Under the pieces are notes generated by a model. The model did not search any database and was not told the DNA's origin. It saw only the letters and a list, made by a program, of their open reading frames with translations. This document shows, in pieces, positions 26,606 to 35,555 of a DNA stretch of 64,000 nt. The stretch covers positions 186,001 to 250,000 of the forward strand of contig NZ_BBWZ01000001.1 of assembly GCF_001015055.1 (NCBI RefSeq). Direction: 5' to 3'. Source of the stretch: Aneurinibacillus tyrosinisolvens. GTDB lineage: Bacteria; Bacillota; Bacilli; Aneurinibacillales; Aneurinibacillaceae. Position 1 is the stretch's first letter, and each line of letters starts with the position of its first letter. The position numbers and the translations under genes are program-made.

Positions 26606-28297
26606 ATGGCACAGTCATTTTCCAGCAGTAGGAGAACTGAAGTTTTGCATGAAATGAACGGAGCGCAGTTTGATTTGCTTATTATTGGCGGAGGGATTAC
26701 CGGAGCCGGGATTGCTCTGGATGCCGCTACACGCGGAATGAAAACCGCCCTGGTCGAGATGCAGGATTTCGCGGCAGGAACCTCAAGCCGATCAACCAAA
26801 CTCGTCCACGGAGGATTGCGCTATTTAAAGCAATTCGAAGTAAAAATGGTCGCGGAAGTCGGTAAAGAACGTGCGGTTGTGTACGAGAACGGGCCGCATG
26901 TCACAACGCCGGAGTGGATGCTGCTGCCGTTTCATAAGGGCGGCACATTCGGCAGGTTTAGCACTTCGATTGGCCTGCGGGTGTATGATTTTCTTGCCGG
27001 CGTAAAACGCAGTGAACGCCGTACCATGTTCGGCGTGCAGGAAACACTGGCAAAGGAGCCGCTTATCAAGCGTGAAGAGCTCAAAGGCGGCGGTTATTAT
27101 GTGGAATACCGGACAGACGATGCCCGGCTGACGATTGAAGTCATGAAGGAAGCCGTTGCCCAGGGGGCAAAAGCCGTTAACTATACAAAAGTAGAAGAAT
27201 TGATTTACGAGAATGGCAGGATGATCGGTGTACGTGCCACCGATCAACTGGATGGCAAAGTGTACGAAGTGTACGCAAAGAAAATTGTGAATGCTACCGG
27301 ACCGTGGGTGGATACGCTGCGGGAAAAGGATCATTCGAAAAAAGGAAAAATGCTCCAACTGACAAAAGGAATTCATCTCGTCATTGACCAATTACGGTTT
27401 CCGTTGAAGCAGGCTGTCTATTTCGATACCCCGGACGGCAGAATGGTGTTTGCCATTCCGCGCGACGGAAAAACATACGTAGGAACAACGGACACGTTTT
27501 ATGATACGGATACAGCTCATCCGAAGATGACGCTGGCGGACAGGAAGTATGTTATCGATGCGATTAATTATATGTTTCCGGACGTTAAAATTAATGTAAA
27601 CGACGTGGAATCGAGCTGGGCAGGCGTCCGCCCATTAATTTATGAAGAAGGAAAAAACGCTTCCGAGATTTCCCGCAAGGATGAAATCTGGCAGTCGGAA
27701 TCAGGGTTGATTACGATCGCGGGAGGGAAGTTAACAGGATACCGTAAAATGGCGGAGATGGTCGTAGACCTTGCAGCCGGGTTGTTGAAAGAGGAAGGGC
27801 ATGGCACCTATCCGCCGTGCAAGACAAAAACCTGGCCGATATCTGGCGGAAATGTAGGCGGCTCGGCGAATTTCCCGGCTTTTATCCGCACGAAGACAGA
27901 AGAGGGTCTGGCGTACGGTTTAACACGGGAGCAGGCGGAAAAATTGGTCCGCACGTACGGCTCGAACATTGATCGGATATATGAATATATTGTGCAGCAT
28001 GGACGGGAAGCGAAGGCGAATGGACTGCCGCTCGACGTGTTTATCCGCGTTTTTTATGCGATGGAGGAAGAAATGGCAGCCAAACCCGTCGATGTCTTCA
28101 TCCGGCGGACAGGTGCATTGTTTTTTAACATTGGCTGGGTTCACCAGTGGAAGGAGCCGGTTATCAGCTATATGGCAAAGCGCCTGCGCTGGAGTGCAGA
28201 GGAAAAGAAAAAATACACAATCGAACTTGAAACACAGCTGCATGATGCCGTCGTACCGATGGATGAAAAGAATGGAAACAATAAGTTTGCAATGTAA
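26606..28297 (+). CDS. glpD: Aerobic glycerol-3-phosphate dehydrogenase
   Basis: 563 aa; ATG at 26606 after GGGAGGAAA. Membrane-associated FAD enzyme oxidising glycerol-3-phosphate to dihydroxyacetone phosphate and feeding the quinone pool. FAD-binding GxGxxG as LLIIGGGITGAGIALDAATRG, FAD signature AAGTSSRSTKLVHGGLRYLK, substrate-side GVRPLIYEEG and GKLTGYRKMAEMVVD. The C-terminal DAO_C domain is complete. A weak AAGCAG/CTGCTT hairpin with T7 follows the stop. Together with glpFK this is the full glycerol route. Confidence 0.96.
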   Translation: MAQSFSSSRRTEVLHEMNGAQFDLLIIGGGITGAGIALDAATRGMKTALVEMQDFAAGTSSRSTKLVHGGLRYLKQFEVKMVAEVGKERAVVYENGPHVTTPEWMLLPFHKGGTFGRFSTSIGLRVYDFLAGVKRSERRTMFGVQETLAKEPLIKREELKGGGYYVEYRTDDARLTIEVMKEAVAQGAKAVNYTKVEELIYENGRMIGVRATDQLDGKVYEVYAKKIVNATGPWVDTLREKDHSKKGKMLQLTKGIHLVIDQLRFPLKQAVYFDTPDGRMVFAIPRDGKTYVGTTDTFYDTDTAHPKMTLADRKYVIDAINYMFPDVKINVNDVESSWAGVRPLIYEEGKNASEISRKDEIWQSESGLITIAGGKLTGYRKMAEMVVDLAAGLLKEEGHGTYPPCKTKTWPISGGNVGGSANFPAFIRTKTEEGLAYGLTREQAEKLVRTYGSNIDRIYEYIVQHGREAKANGLPLDVFIRVFYAMEEEMAAKPVDVFIRRTGALFFNIGWVHQWKEPVISYMAKRLRWSAEEKKKYTIELETQLHDAVVPMDEKNGNNKFAM

Positions 28298-28379
28298 GCA
28301 GATCTGCTTTTTTCCTTGATTAAAAAACGCTGTGATGCGGAATAATAATGCTATCCTTTGTGAAGATGGGGTGATCGCA

Positions 28380-28622
28380 TTGTCACAAAATCCGGATGTA
28401 CAGCGGATTGATGTTACAAACAAAGTGCGCGGCGAAGTGACGGAGGACTGCATTGTCCTCACGCTCAATGGACAGGAAATCGGGCAGGTACCGTTCGATG
28501 CGGCCTCCTGCACAATGAACGCCGGGTACACGATAGACGCGCAGCGGATTTTTCGGATGGACGCAGCGGATGTCATCCGGCATTCAAGCTACGTTGAAGA
28601 TTGCGACATGGGGTGGTGCTAA
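28380..28622 (+). CDS. Small protein of unknown function (YusG-like?)
   Basis: 80 aa from the TTG at 28380 preceded by GGGGTGAT; a GTG at 28332 would add 16 residues but has no ribosome site. The sequence (VQRIDVTNKVRGEVTEDCIVLTLNGQEIGQV) is beta-rich with four cysteines. The IDVTNKVRG opening recalls the DUF2553/YusG group, tentatively. Single small gene between glpD and the acyl-CoA cluster. Confidence 0.6.
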   Translation: MSQNPDVQRIDVTNKVRGEVTEDCIVLTLNGQEIGQVPFDAASCTMNAGYTIDAQRIFRMDAADVIRHSSYVEDCDMGWC

Positions 28623-28758
28623 ATGCACCGCTCTTTTTTATTTTAAAAATAGCAAAGAAGAAAGGAAATAGGCAGTGAATGTAGTAATATTTAATTAAGA
28701 TAATTTTTAATATTCCCGCAAAAATAAAAACGATTTGTTGAGAAGGGGGAAGGTATGG

Positions 28759-30342
28759 ATGCTAGTTCCAAAAGGGTTAATGAACGCAAGCCGGAATTTT
28801 AAAGGAAAGACCGCGATTATCGATGGAAAGCACACGTATACATACGAGCAGTTTGCCGGAAGAACGGCAAAGGTTAAGCGCTCTCTGGCTAAGCTTGGCG
28901 TAAAAAAAGGGGACCGCGCCGCCCTGCTTATGCTAAACAGCTTTCGCTACCTGGAATTAATGTATGGCATCCCGGCTTACGGGGCCATCATGGTGCCGCT
29001 TAATGTCCGGCTCACGCCGAAGGAAATCGCTTTTGTATTAAACGATGCCGATGTCCGTGTTCTTTACATTCATAAAGAGTTTTTGCCATACTTACCTGAA
29101 CTGCGGCAGCTAGCGCCGAATTTACAGCATATCATTTTTGCAGAAGACGAAGGAGAAGCGCTTGCTGTCGGAAATGAAAGCGTTCTCTTCTATGAAGAAC
29201 TGCTGGCAGCCCAGCCTGATGAGCCGCTGACAGCAGACGGAATTGACGAAGACGATGTAGCGGGATTGTTTTATACGGGAGGAACGACCGGACGCTCCAA
29301 AGGCGTGATGCTTACGCATAAAAACCTTGTCAGCAACGCTTACCATTGCGCCCTCATGATGCAATACACGGAAGAGGATATTTACCTTCATGCGGCGCCC
29401 ATGTTCCATCTGGCTGACGGCGCTTCTACATTTGCTGTAACGCTTGTTGGAGGCGCACACGCACATCTTCGAGCCTTTTCTCCAAAAGGTGTGCTCCAAG
29501 TATATGAGGAAGTGAAACCAACCTGCGGCCTGCTTGTACCGACCATGATTAACATGGTGTTAAATGACCCTGATTTTGCGCAGTACGATGTAAGTTCGGT
29601 AAGACGCATTATGTACGGCGGCTCTCCTATGCCAGTAGAAGTTTTAAAAAAAGGAGTCAAGATGCTGCCGGGTGTCCAGTTTTTTCAGGCGTATGGCATG
29701 ACGGAAGCGTCGCCGATTTTAACGGTTCTTACCGGGAAAAATCATATGGTCGGGGGAACAGCGGAAGAGGAGAGAAGGCTTGCTTCCGGCGGCCAGGCTG
29801 TACCTGGTGTTGAAATGAAGGTCGTCGATCCGGAGGGCAGCGAGTTGCCTGTAGGAGAAGTGGGTGAGATTATCGCCAGAGGGCCGAATATCATGAAGGG
29901 CTATTGGAATCTGCCCGAGGAGACGGCCCGGGCGATCCGCGATGGCTGGTATTATACAGGGGATATGGCCTATGCTGACGAGAATTCCTTCTACTATGTT
30001 GTAGATCGCGCAAAAGACATGATTATTACAGGCGGGGAAAACGTGTACTCAGTCGAGGTAGAGAATGTTTTGTACCAGCATCCGGCTGTGCTTGAGTGCG
30101 CGGTTATCGGTGTCCCGGATGAGACCTGGGGGGAAGCCGTAAAAGCCGTCATTGTCGCAAAACAGGATAGCGGGGCTACAGAAGAGGAGATTATTGCCTT
30201 CGCCCGCCAGCAGCTGGCAGGCTATAAAGTACCGAAAACGATTGAATTCGTGGCGGAGATTCCGAAGAGCGGCGCGGGTAAAATCTTAAAGCGTGAGCTG
30301 CGGGATCGCTTCTGGGCAGGCAAAACGAGAAACGTTCAATAA
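28759..30342 (+). CDS. Acyl-CoA ligase (AMP-forming)
   Basis: 527 aa from the ATG at 28759, 8 bases after AGAAGGGGGA; a TTG at 28735 is less likely. ANL-superfamily enzyme activating a carboxylic acid through an acyl-adenylate. P-loop LFYTGGTTGRSKGVMLTHKN, adenine motif YGMTEASP, hinge/ATP motif GWYYTGDMAY, and the C-terminal catalytic lysine in KSGAGKILKRELRDRF are all present. Nearest in style to long- or medium-chain fatty-acyl ligases; the substrate is unknown. It starts the cluster with an SDR, an HMG-CoA-synthase-like/DUF35 protein and a thiolase. Confidence 0.9.
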   Translation: MLVPKGLMNASRNFKGKTAIIDGKHTYTYEQFAGRTAKVKRSLAKLGVKKGDRAALLMLNSFRYLELMYGIPAYGAIMVPLNVRLTPKEIAFVLNDADVRVLYIHKEFLPYLPELRQLAPNLQHIIFAEDEGEALAVGNESVLFYEELLAAQPDEPLTADGIDEDDVAGLFYTGGTTGRSKGVMLTHKNLVSNAYHCALMMQYTEEDIYLHAAPMFHLADGASTFAVTLVGGAHAHLRAFSPKGVLQVYEEVKPTCGLLVPTMINMVLNDPDFAQYDVSSVRRIMYGGSPMPVEVLKKGVKMLPGVQFFQAYGMTEASPILTVLTGKNHMVGGTAEEERRLASGGQAVPGVEMKVVDPEGSELPVGEVGEIIARGPNIMKGYWNLPEETARAIRDGWYYTGDMAYADENSFYYVVDRAKDMIITGGENVYSVEVENVLYQHPAVLECAVIGVPDETWGEAVKAVIVAKQDSGATEEEIIAFARQQLAGYKVPKTIEFVAEIPKSGAGKILKRELRDRFWAGKTRNVQ

Positions 30343-30410
30343 ACAAGCAAAGCTTACACTATGAAAATGATTATCGCAAAAAATATGGGGATGTAAAGGA
30401 GAGCAGGTAC

Positions 30411-31226
30411 ATGAGTAAAATGATGGAAAACCAGGTGGCAATCATAACGGGGGCAGGCAGGGGGATTGGGCGTGAAGTGGCGGAGATATTTGCCGAGCAT
30501 GGGGCGCGGGTCGTCGTCTCCGACCGGGATGAGGCCCCGGCTGAAGAAACAGCTGCCGCCATTCGTGACAAAGGCGGGGAAGCGATTACATACTGCGGTG
30601 ATGTTACATCGGCCGAGTTTGCAAAAGGAATTATGGACACAACAGTGGAGGCGTTTGGCAGGCTCGATGTTCTCGTAAACAACGCCGGATACACGTGGGA
30701 CAGCCTGATCCACAAAATGACGGATGAGCAGTTCCAGGCAATGCTGGACATCCACCTCATTGCTCCTTTCCGTCTCATCAGAGAAGCGGCCCCTCATATG
30801 CGAGAGGCGGCAAAAAAAGAAATCGAGCAGGGAATCACCAATTATCGAAAAATTGTCAATGTATCATCGGTGGCCGGCATTATGGGGAATGTCGGGCAGG
30901 CAAATTACTCCTCGGCAAAAGCAGGCGTCGTTGGCTTAACCAAGACAATAGCCCGCGAGTGGGGGCAGTTTAACATCAATTGCAATGCGGTTGCTTTTGG
31001 ACTCATTGATACACGGCTTACACGGCCGAAAGAAAATGGGGAAAGCGTAAATGGGGTGGCCGTCGGCATTCCGGAAAAAGTACGGACGATGTTTGAGCAG
31101 GCGATCCCGCAAAAGCGTGCCGGTGAAGCGAAGGAAGCAGCAGCCGGTATTTTCTATCTTGCTTCGCCTCTGTCGAACTATACAAACGGCCAGGTCATCC
31201 ACATCAATGGCGGTTCCTACACTTGA
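30411..31226 (+). CDS. Short-chain dehydrogenase/reductase (FabG-like)
   Basis: 271 aa, ATG at 30411 after AAAGGAGAGCAGG. Classical SDR: cofactor motif ITGAGRGIG (about 12-20), NNAG, and the catalytic Ser-Tyr-Lys in VSSVAG and YSSAKAG. Asp at SDRDE suggests NAD(H) preference. An insertion of about 10 residues before the NVSS strand (KKEIEQGITNYRK) is longer than in FabG. In this context it would oxidise a 3-hydroxyacyl-CoA to the 3-keto form ahead of the thiolase. Confidence 0.88.
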   Translation: MSKMMENQVAIITGAGRGIGREVAEIFAEHGARVVVSDRDEAPAEETAAAIRDKGGEAITYCGDVTSAEFAKGIMDTTVEAFGRLDVLVNNAGYTWDSLIHKMTDEQFQAMLDIHLIAPFRLIREAAPHMREAAKKEIEQGITNYRKIVNVSSVAGIMGNVGQANYSSAKAGVVGLTKTIAREWGQFNINCNAVAFGLIDTRLTRPKENGESVNGVAVGIPEKVRTMFEQAIPQKRAGEAKEAAAGIFYLASPLSNYTNGQVIHINGGSYT

Positions 31227-31268
31227 TGTGAATAAACGAAATCCTACACATAAGGGAGGGAGCGGCAA

Positions 31269-32667
31269 ATGAAAGGAATTATCTCTTACGGCGCATACGT
31301 TCCATACCGGCGTTTGCAGCGTAATAAAATCAAAGAGTTTTTTGGGACACCGGTGTTCTCAGGCGAGAAAGCAGTCGCCGGGTTCGATGAGGACAGCATA
31401 TCAATGGGGGTTGAAGCGGCCCTCGACTGCCTGGGTGGATTGGACAAAGAAGCCGTTGACGCCATATATTTTGCGACAACGAGCGGTCCGTACCGGGAGA
31501 AATCATCGGTGCCGACCATGGTAAAGGCACTTGATTTAAAAAAGAGCGTGCAGGGAATCGAGGCCGCGCACTCTCTCCGGGCAGGCACCTCAGCGATGAT
31601 AGGGGCTGATCTTGAACGAAGGACGCTTGTTATCGCGGCCGACTGCCGGATAGGCGGGCCGGGGGGGACAGAATGAGCAGTTGTTTGGTGATGGGGCTGC
31701 TGCTTTTCTGCTGGGCAGCGGAGAGGATGTCATCGCGCGTATCGTTGACTCTGTAACGATACAGGAGGAGGCGGTTGGCCAGTGGCGTAGCCAGGGAGAT
31801 CCTTTTCTGCAAAACTGGGAGGAGCGCTTCGTTTCCGATGTTTTCTTACAAAGCGTACAGGAAGCGGCGGTACGTCTTGCGGCAAGAAACGAGCTGACGC
31901 CTGAATCGATTGCTAAAATCGTTGTATCCGGACCTGGGAGTAAAGCATATATTCAGGCGGTCCGAAAACTGGGCTGCAAAGAGGAGCAAATTCAGGACCC
32001 GCTGCTTTTATCCGCTGGCGCCGCCGGTACGGCGCACGGCCCGATGATGCTTACCGCGGCGCTTGAAGAAGCAAAGCCACACGATAAAATTCTTCTTCTC
32101 ACTTTCGGAGAGGGGGCGGACGCCATCCTGCTGGAAGCAACAGAGGCAATCGCTGAATATCCGAAGCGAAAAGGAATCAAAGGACACATCTCGATAAAAA
32201 ATAACGAGCTTTCTTATAGTGATTACGTGAAGTGGAAGGGGATGCTGCAGGTGGAGCCGCCGCGACGGCCGACCACAAACCGCCCTTCCGCACCGGCTAT
32301 GTATAGGAACTACCACCAGAATCTTGGATTTTACGGCTCCAGGTGCACGGAATGCGGAACTCCCCAATTTCCGAAGCAGCGGGTGTGCGTGCACTGCCAG
32401 GCAAAGGACAAAATGGAAGACTATCGTTTTATAGGGAAGAAGGCCAGCGTCGCAACCTATACGGTGGATTACCTTGCAGCAACGCCCGCTCCGCCGGCCC
32501 TCGTTGCGGTGATTGATTTTGAAGGAGGCGGCCGCATTATGTGCGAGGTTACCGACTGCAGCCCGGAAGAAGTGGAGATCGGAATGGAAGTCGAAATGAC
32601 ATTTCGCCGTTTGTATGAAGCCGGGGGGATTCATAACTACTTCTGGAAAGCGCGGCCGAAACGGTGA
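31269..32667 (+). pseudogene. HMG-CoA-synthase-like protein fused to DUF35 domain, frameshifted
   Basis: Thiolase-fold condensing-enzyme relative (residues 1-300) joined to a DUF35 zinc-ribbon/OB module. The zinc ribbon has CTECG and CVHCQ, and the OB fold ends in YTVDYLAATPAPPALVAVIDFEGGGRI. The frame breaks in a run of seven G at 31661-31667; removing one G gives PGGQNEQLFGDGAAAFLLG and an uninterrupted 465-aa product. The HMG-CoA synthase catalytic Cys appears replaced: around residues 100-107 the family's ACxAGT reads SLRAGT, with Leu103 at the Cys position. It may therefore be non-catalytic or act as an assembly partner of the thiolase gene that follows by 15 bases. Indel or decay cannot be told apart here. 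Confidence 0.8.
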
Positions 32668-32682
32668 AGGGGGCAAGAATAG

Positions 32683-33867
32683 ATGAGTAAGCGTGGAATT
32701 TGCGATAAAGTCGCTGTTATAGGTATGGGGTGTACAAGATTTGCCGAGTACTGGGATAAGAGTGTGGATGATCTGCTTGTGGAAGCGGCTTATGAAGCGT
32801 TTAACGACGCGGGAATTGAGCCGACCGATATTGAGGCGGCCTGGCTAGGGACCATGGATTCAGGCTATGCGGGAATTACGCTGTCCGGTGCACTAAAAAC
32901 ACAGTATATACCGGTTACGAGAGTAGAGAACATGTGCGCGACCGGCTCGGAAGCATTTCGGAACGCGTGCTACGCGGTTGCCTCGGGCGCGTATGATATG
33001 GTGCTGGCGATCGGTGTGGAGAAACTAAAGGATTCAGGATACAGCGGGCTTGTCATTCAGGGAGCGCCTAATGATGGAACGGCGCCCGATATTACAGCCC
33101 CCGCAGCCTTCTCCTTCATTGCGCCGGCCTATTTTAAAAAATACGGGCTTGACCCGCAGAAAGGGAAGGAAGTGCTGTCCCGCATCGCCTGGAAAAATCA
33201 TCGGAATGGCTCGTTAAATCCGAAGGCGCAGTATCGCAGCGAAGTGCCGTTAGAGAAAATTGCCAAATCCCCCATGGTGGCCTCTCCGCTGGGGGTGATG
33301 GACTGTTCCGGTGTTGCGGACGGAGCTGCGGCGGCGATTATCGTGCGGACGGAGGACGCGCATAAATACAGGAAAGACCCGATGTATGTAAAAGCGTTAT
33401 CCATTGCGGCCGGTCCGGGGGATGGGCGGCTGCGCCAGGACTTTGACTTTACTTCCATCCGGGAGAACATGGCGGCCGCGGCTGCGGCTTACCGTGAGGC
33501 CGGGATAACGAACCCCCGTGAGGAAATCCATATGGCCGAAGTCCACGATTGCTTCACGCCGACGGAGCTAGTTATTTATGAAGATTTAGGGTTCAGCGAG
33601 CGCGGGAATGGCTGGCGGGATGTGCTCGACGGCGTGTTCGACCTCGACGGCAAGCTTCCCGTAAATCCCGATGGGGGATTGAAATCATTTGGGCACCCAA
33701 TTGGCGCAAGCGGCCTGCGCATGCTGTATGAAATGTACCTTCAGTTCCAGGGGAAAGCCGAAAAACGGCAGCTCAACAATCCGAAAATCGGCCTAACCCA
33801 TAACCTGGGGGGCTTTCCCTGGCAGTGCGTTTCCTTCGTATCGATTGTAGGCAAAGAACTTTCGTGA
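32683..33867 (+). CDS. SCP2-type thiolase family protein
   Basis: 394 aa, ATG at 32683 after GAAGGGGGCAAG. Thiolase fold with the acyl-accepting Cys in VENMCATGSEAFRNACYAV, His in SFGHPIGASGLRM and HN in THNLGGFPWQCVSF. This is the SCP2/acetyl-CoA acetyltransferase branch known to associate with DUF35 proteins. Thiolytic cleavage or condensation of 3-ketoacyl-CoA is likely; the direction cannot be predicted. Last gene of the acyl-CoA cluster. Confidence 0.85.
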   Translation: MSKRGICDKVAVIGMGCTRFAEYWDKSVDDLLVEAAYEAFNDAGIEPTDIEAAWLGTMDSGYAGITLSGALKTQYIPVTRVENMCATGSEAFRNACYAVASGAYDMVLAIGVEKLKDSGYSGLVIQGAPNDGTAPDITAPAAFSFIAPAYFKKYGLDPQKGKEVLSRIAWKNHRNGSLNPKAQYRSEVPLEKIAKSPMVASPLGVMDCSGVADGAAAAIIVRTEDAHKYRKDPMYVKALSIAAGPGDGRLRQDFDFTSIRENMAAAAAAYREAGITNPREEIHMAEVHDCFTPTELVIYEDLGFSERGNGWRDVLDGVFDLDGKLPVNPDGGLKSFGHPIGASGLRMLYEMYLQFQGKAEKRQLNNPKIGLTHNLGGFPWQCVSFVSIVGKELS

Positions 33868-33936
33868 TGGCTGGGAGCAGGAGATACACATATCACCTGC
33901 ATGGACAGTATAAAAAACAGCATTATAAGAGAACAT

Positions 33937-33982
33937 ACGCCGTATACTTTCTGTAAAGCAAGCAGAAAATACGGCGTTTTTT
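33937..33982 (+). terminator. Rho-independent terminator of the acyl-CoA cluster
   Basis: ACGCCGTAT (33937-33945) with ATACGGCGT (33969-33977), extended inside by TTTCTG/CAGAAA, then T6. Confidence 0.9.
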
Positions 33983-34145
33983 ATATGCTGTATGGTAAAA
34001 TAGTAAATAGACCGGTAAGGTTTGTGGTATATATAGTTATAAGCCACACCTTTCATCAGGTTCCATATTTTTGTTATAGGAAAAAGAGGCAGCCACCGTT
34101 ACAATAAAATAAAGAGTATAGCGTAGCTATAGAGGAGGAATCCAA

Positions 34146-34571
34146 ATGAGTTTCTGCTGCGGAGCAAGTATGATAGGCGCACTTGGAAGCCTGCGCCACT
34201 ACAAAACACAAATTCATAACGTTCCGATTTTATACTGTCCTGTATGCAATCGGATTGACGTTCACCACGATATTGAAGAAGAATACGAAATTCTGTCTGA
34301 ATATGCACATGCGGATATGGCACCTGAAGTCGACTTTAAAGAGTACGTGAATGGAGACATGCTGGATAAAATATTTGAAAATTGCATCTCGATAGATAAC
34401 GGGAATATCTCGATGGTTCTGCGCGGCCAGATCGATAACGCGCTTGATTTAATGTCCATTGCAAAGCAATTGGACGATAAAGAATGGGCCGAGGACTTGA
34501 AGCTTCGGTTGAATAAACTGAGTCAGCGGCTAAATCGCTGGGAATCGCAAAGCAAGAAATCGACCCCATAA
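34146..34571 (+). CDS. Hypothetical protein with cysteine pairs
   Basis: 141 aa, ATG at 34146 after GAGGAGGAA. The N-terminus has CC (residues 4-5) and CPVC (about 31-34, in LYCPVCNRIDVHHD), a possible metal-binding knuckle. The rest is acidic and helical. Not recognised. It has its own downstream terminator. Confidence 0.65.
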   Translation: MSFCCGASMIGALGSLRHYKTQIHNVPILYCPVCNRIDVHHDIEEEYEILSEYAHADMAPEVDFKEYVNGDMLDKIFENCISIDNGNISMVLRGQIDNALDLMSIAKQLDDKEWAEDLKLRLNKLSQRLNRWESQSKKSTP

Positions 34572-34582
34572 TATACCTACTA

Positions 34583-34626
34583 AAAGCGGTGCTCCGACAT
34601 AAAAAAAAGGGGCGCCGCTTTTTTTT
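34583..34626 (+). terminator. Rho-independent terminator
   Basis: AAGCGGTGCTCC with GGGGCGCCGCTT (stem with small internal bulge), followed by T8. Confidence 0.8.
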
Positions 34627-34688
34627 GTTTTATTCCCCCCAAAAAAGGGTATAAAGATGCGAATCTTTATGGAAAGAGGTGAAAATTC

Positions 34689-35555
34689 TTGTTACTTACG
34701 CTTTTTCTAGGAAAATTGCAACGCAAAGAAAAACCTCTACATACTACAGAACATCAAAATCTGCATGAACTTATCGAAAGAATACAGCAGGGTGAGGATA
34801 TATTGCGAAACGAATTGATCGCAAACTATCGGCCGTTTATCGGGACGAGTGTTTCAAAAGTATGCAAGCGGTACATTGACCAGAACCACGACGAAGAATT
34901 CAGCATAGGCTTAGAAGCTTTTAATGAGGCGATATCTCACTATACAAGGAGTAAAGGAAGCTCTTTTCTTTCTTTTGCCGATCTTGTCATACGGCGGCGG
35001 ATTATTGACTTTATTCGGAAGAGCAAGCAGAAGATCGCTCTTGTCTCCCTCGATGAGCACACGGATCCGGAATCAAACGACCATAATGTCTGGGATGTCC
35101 AGGCGGCTGTTGAACAATATCAGCAGGAAAAAGAAGCGGATTATAGAAGGGAAGAAATTCTTCATTACAAGGACCGGCTCTCGGAATATGGTATCGCCCT
35201 CGAAGAACTGCCTGACTACACACCAAGGCATACTGATGCCAGAATCAATATGATTAAAATTGCACGAATGATTGCAGAGCAGCAGGATTTAAGGGAAACG
35301 TTTCTCACAAAGAAAAAAATCCCGGTGAAATACCTTCTGCAATATATTTCCTTTTCCCGTAAAACAATTGAAAGAAACCGAAATTATATTGTAGCCATTA
35401 CATTGATTTTTATTGAAGACTATCGGTACTTGCGCTCCTATATCCAGGTGGATGAGGCAGACGAAAGGGGGGAAGTTCTGGATGAAGAAGGGAATTGTAA
35501 TGGAAGTGCAGAGCCGGCAGCTTATAGTCATGACGCCGAGCGGGGAGTTCTATAA
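34689..35555 (+). CDS. sigI: RNA polymerase sigma factor SigI
   Basis: 288 aa from the TTG at 34689 after AAAGAGGTGAAAA. Sigma-70-related SigI: region 2 with DEEFSIGLEAFNEAISHY and RRRIIDFIRKSKQ, and a C-terminal DNA-binding region ending KTIERNRNYIVAITLI, very close to B. subtilis SigI. It directs heat-shock and cell-wall genes. It is longer than the 251-aa B. subtilis protein because the frame continues about 25 codons into the start of rsgI (74-base overlap). Regulated by the membrane anti-sigma RsgI encoded next. Confidence 0.93.
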   Translation: MLLTLFLGKLQRKEKPLHTTEHQNLHELIERIQQGEDILRNELIANYRPFIGTSVSKVCKRYIDQNHDEEFSIGLEAFNEAISHYTRSKGSSFLSFADLVIRRRIIDFIRKSKQKIALVSLDEHTDPESNDHNVWDVQAAVEQYQQEKEADYRREEILHYKDRLSEYGIALEELPDYTPRHTDARINMIKIARMIAEQQDLRETFLTKKKIPVKYLLQYISFSRKTIERNRNYIVAITLIFIEDYRYLRSYIQVDEADERGEVLDEEGNCNGSAEPAAYSHDAERGVL

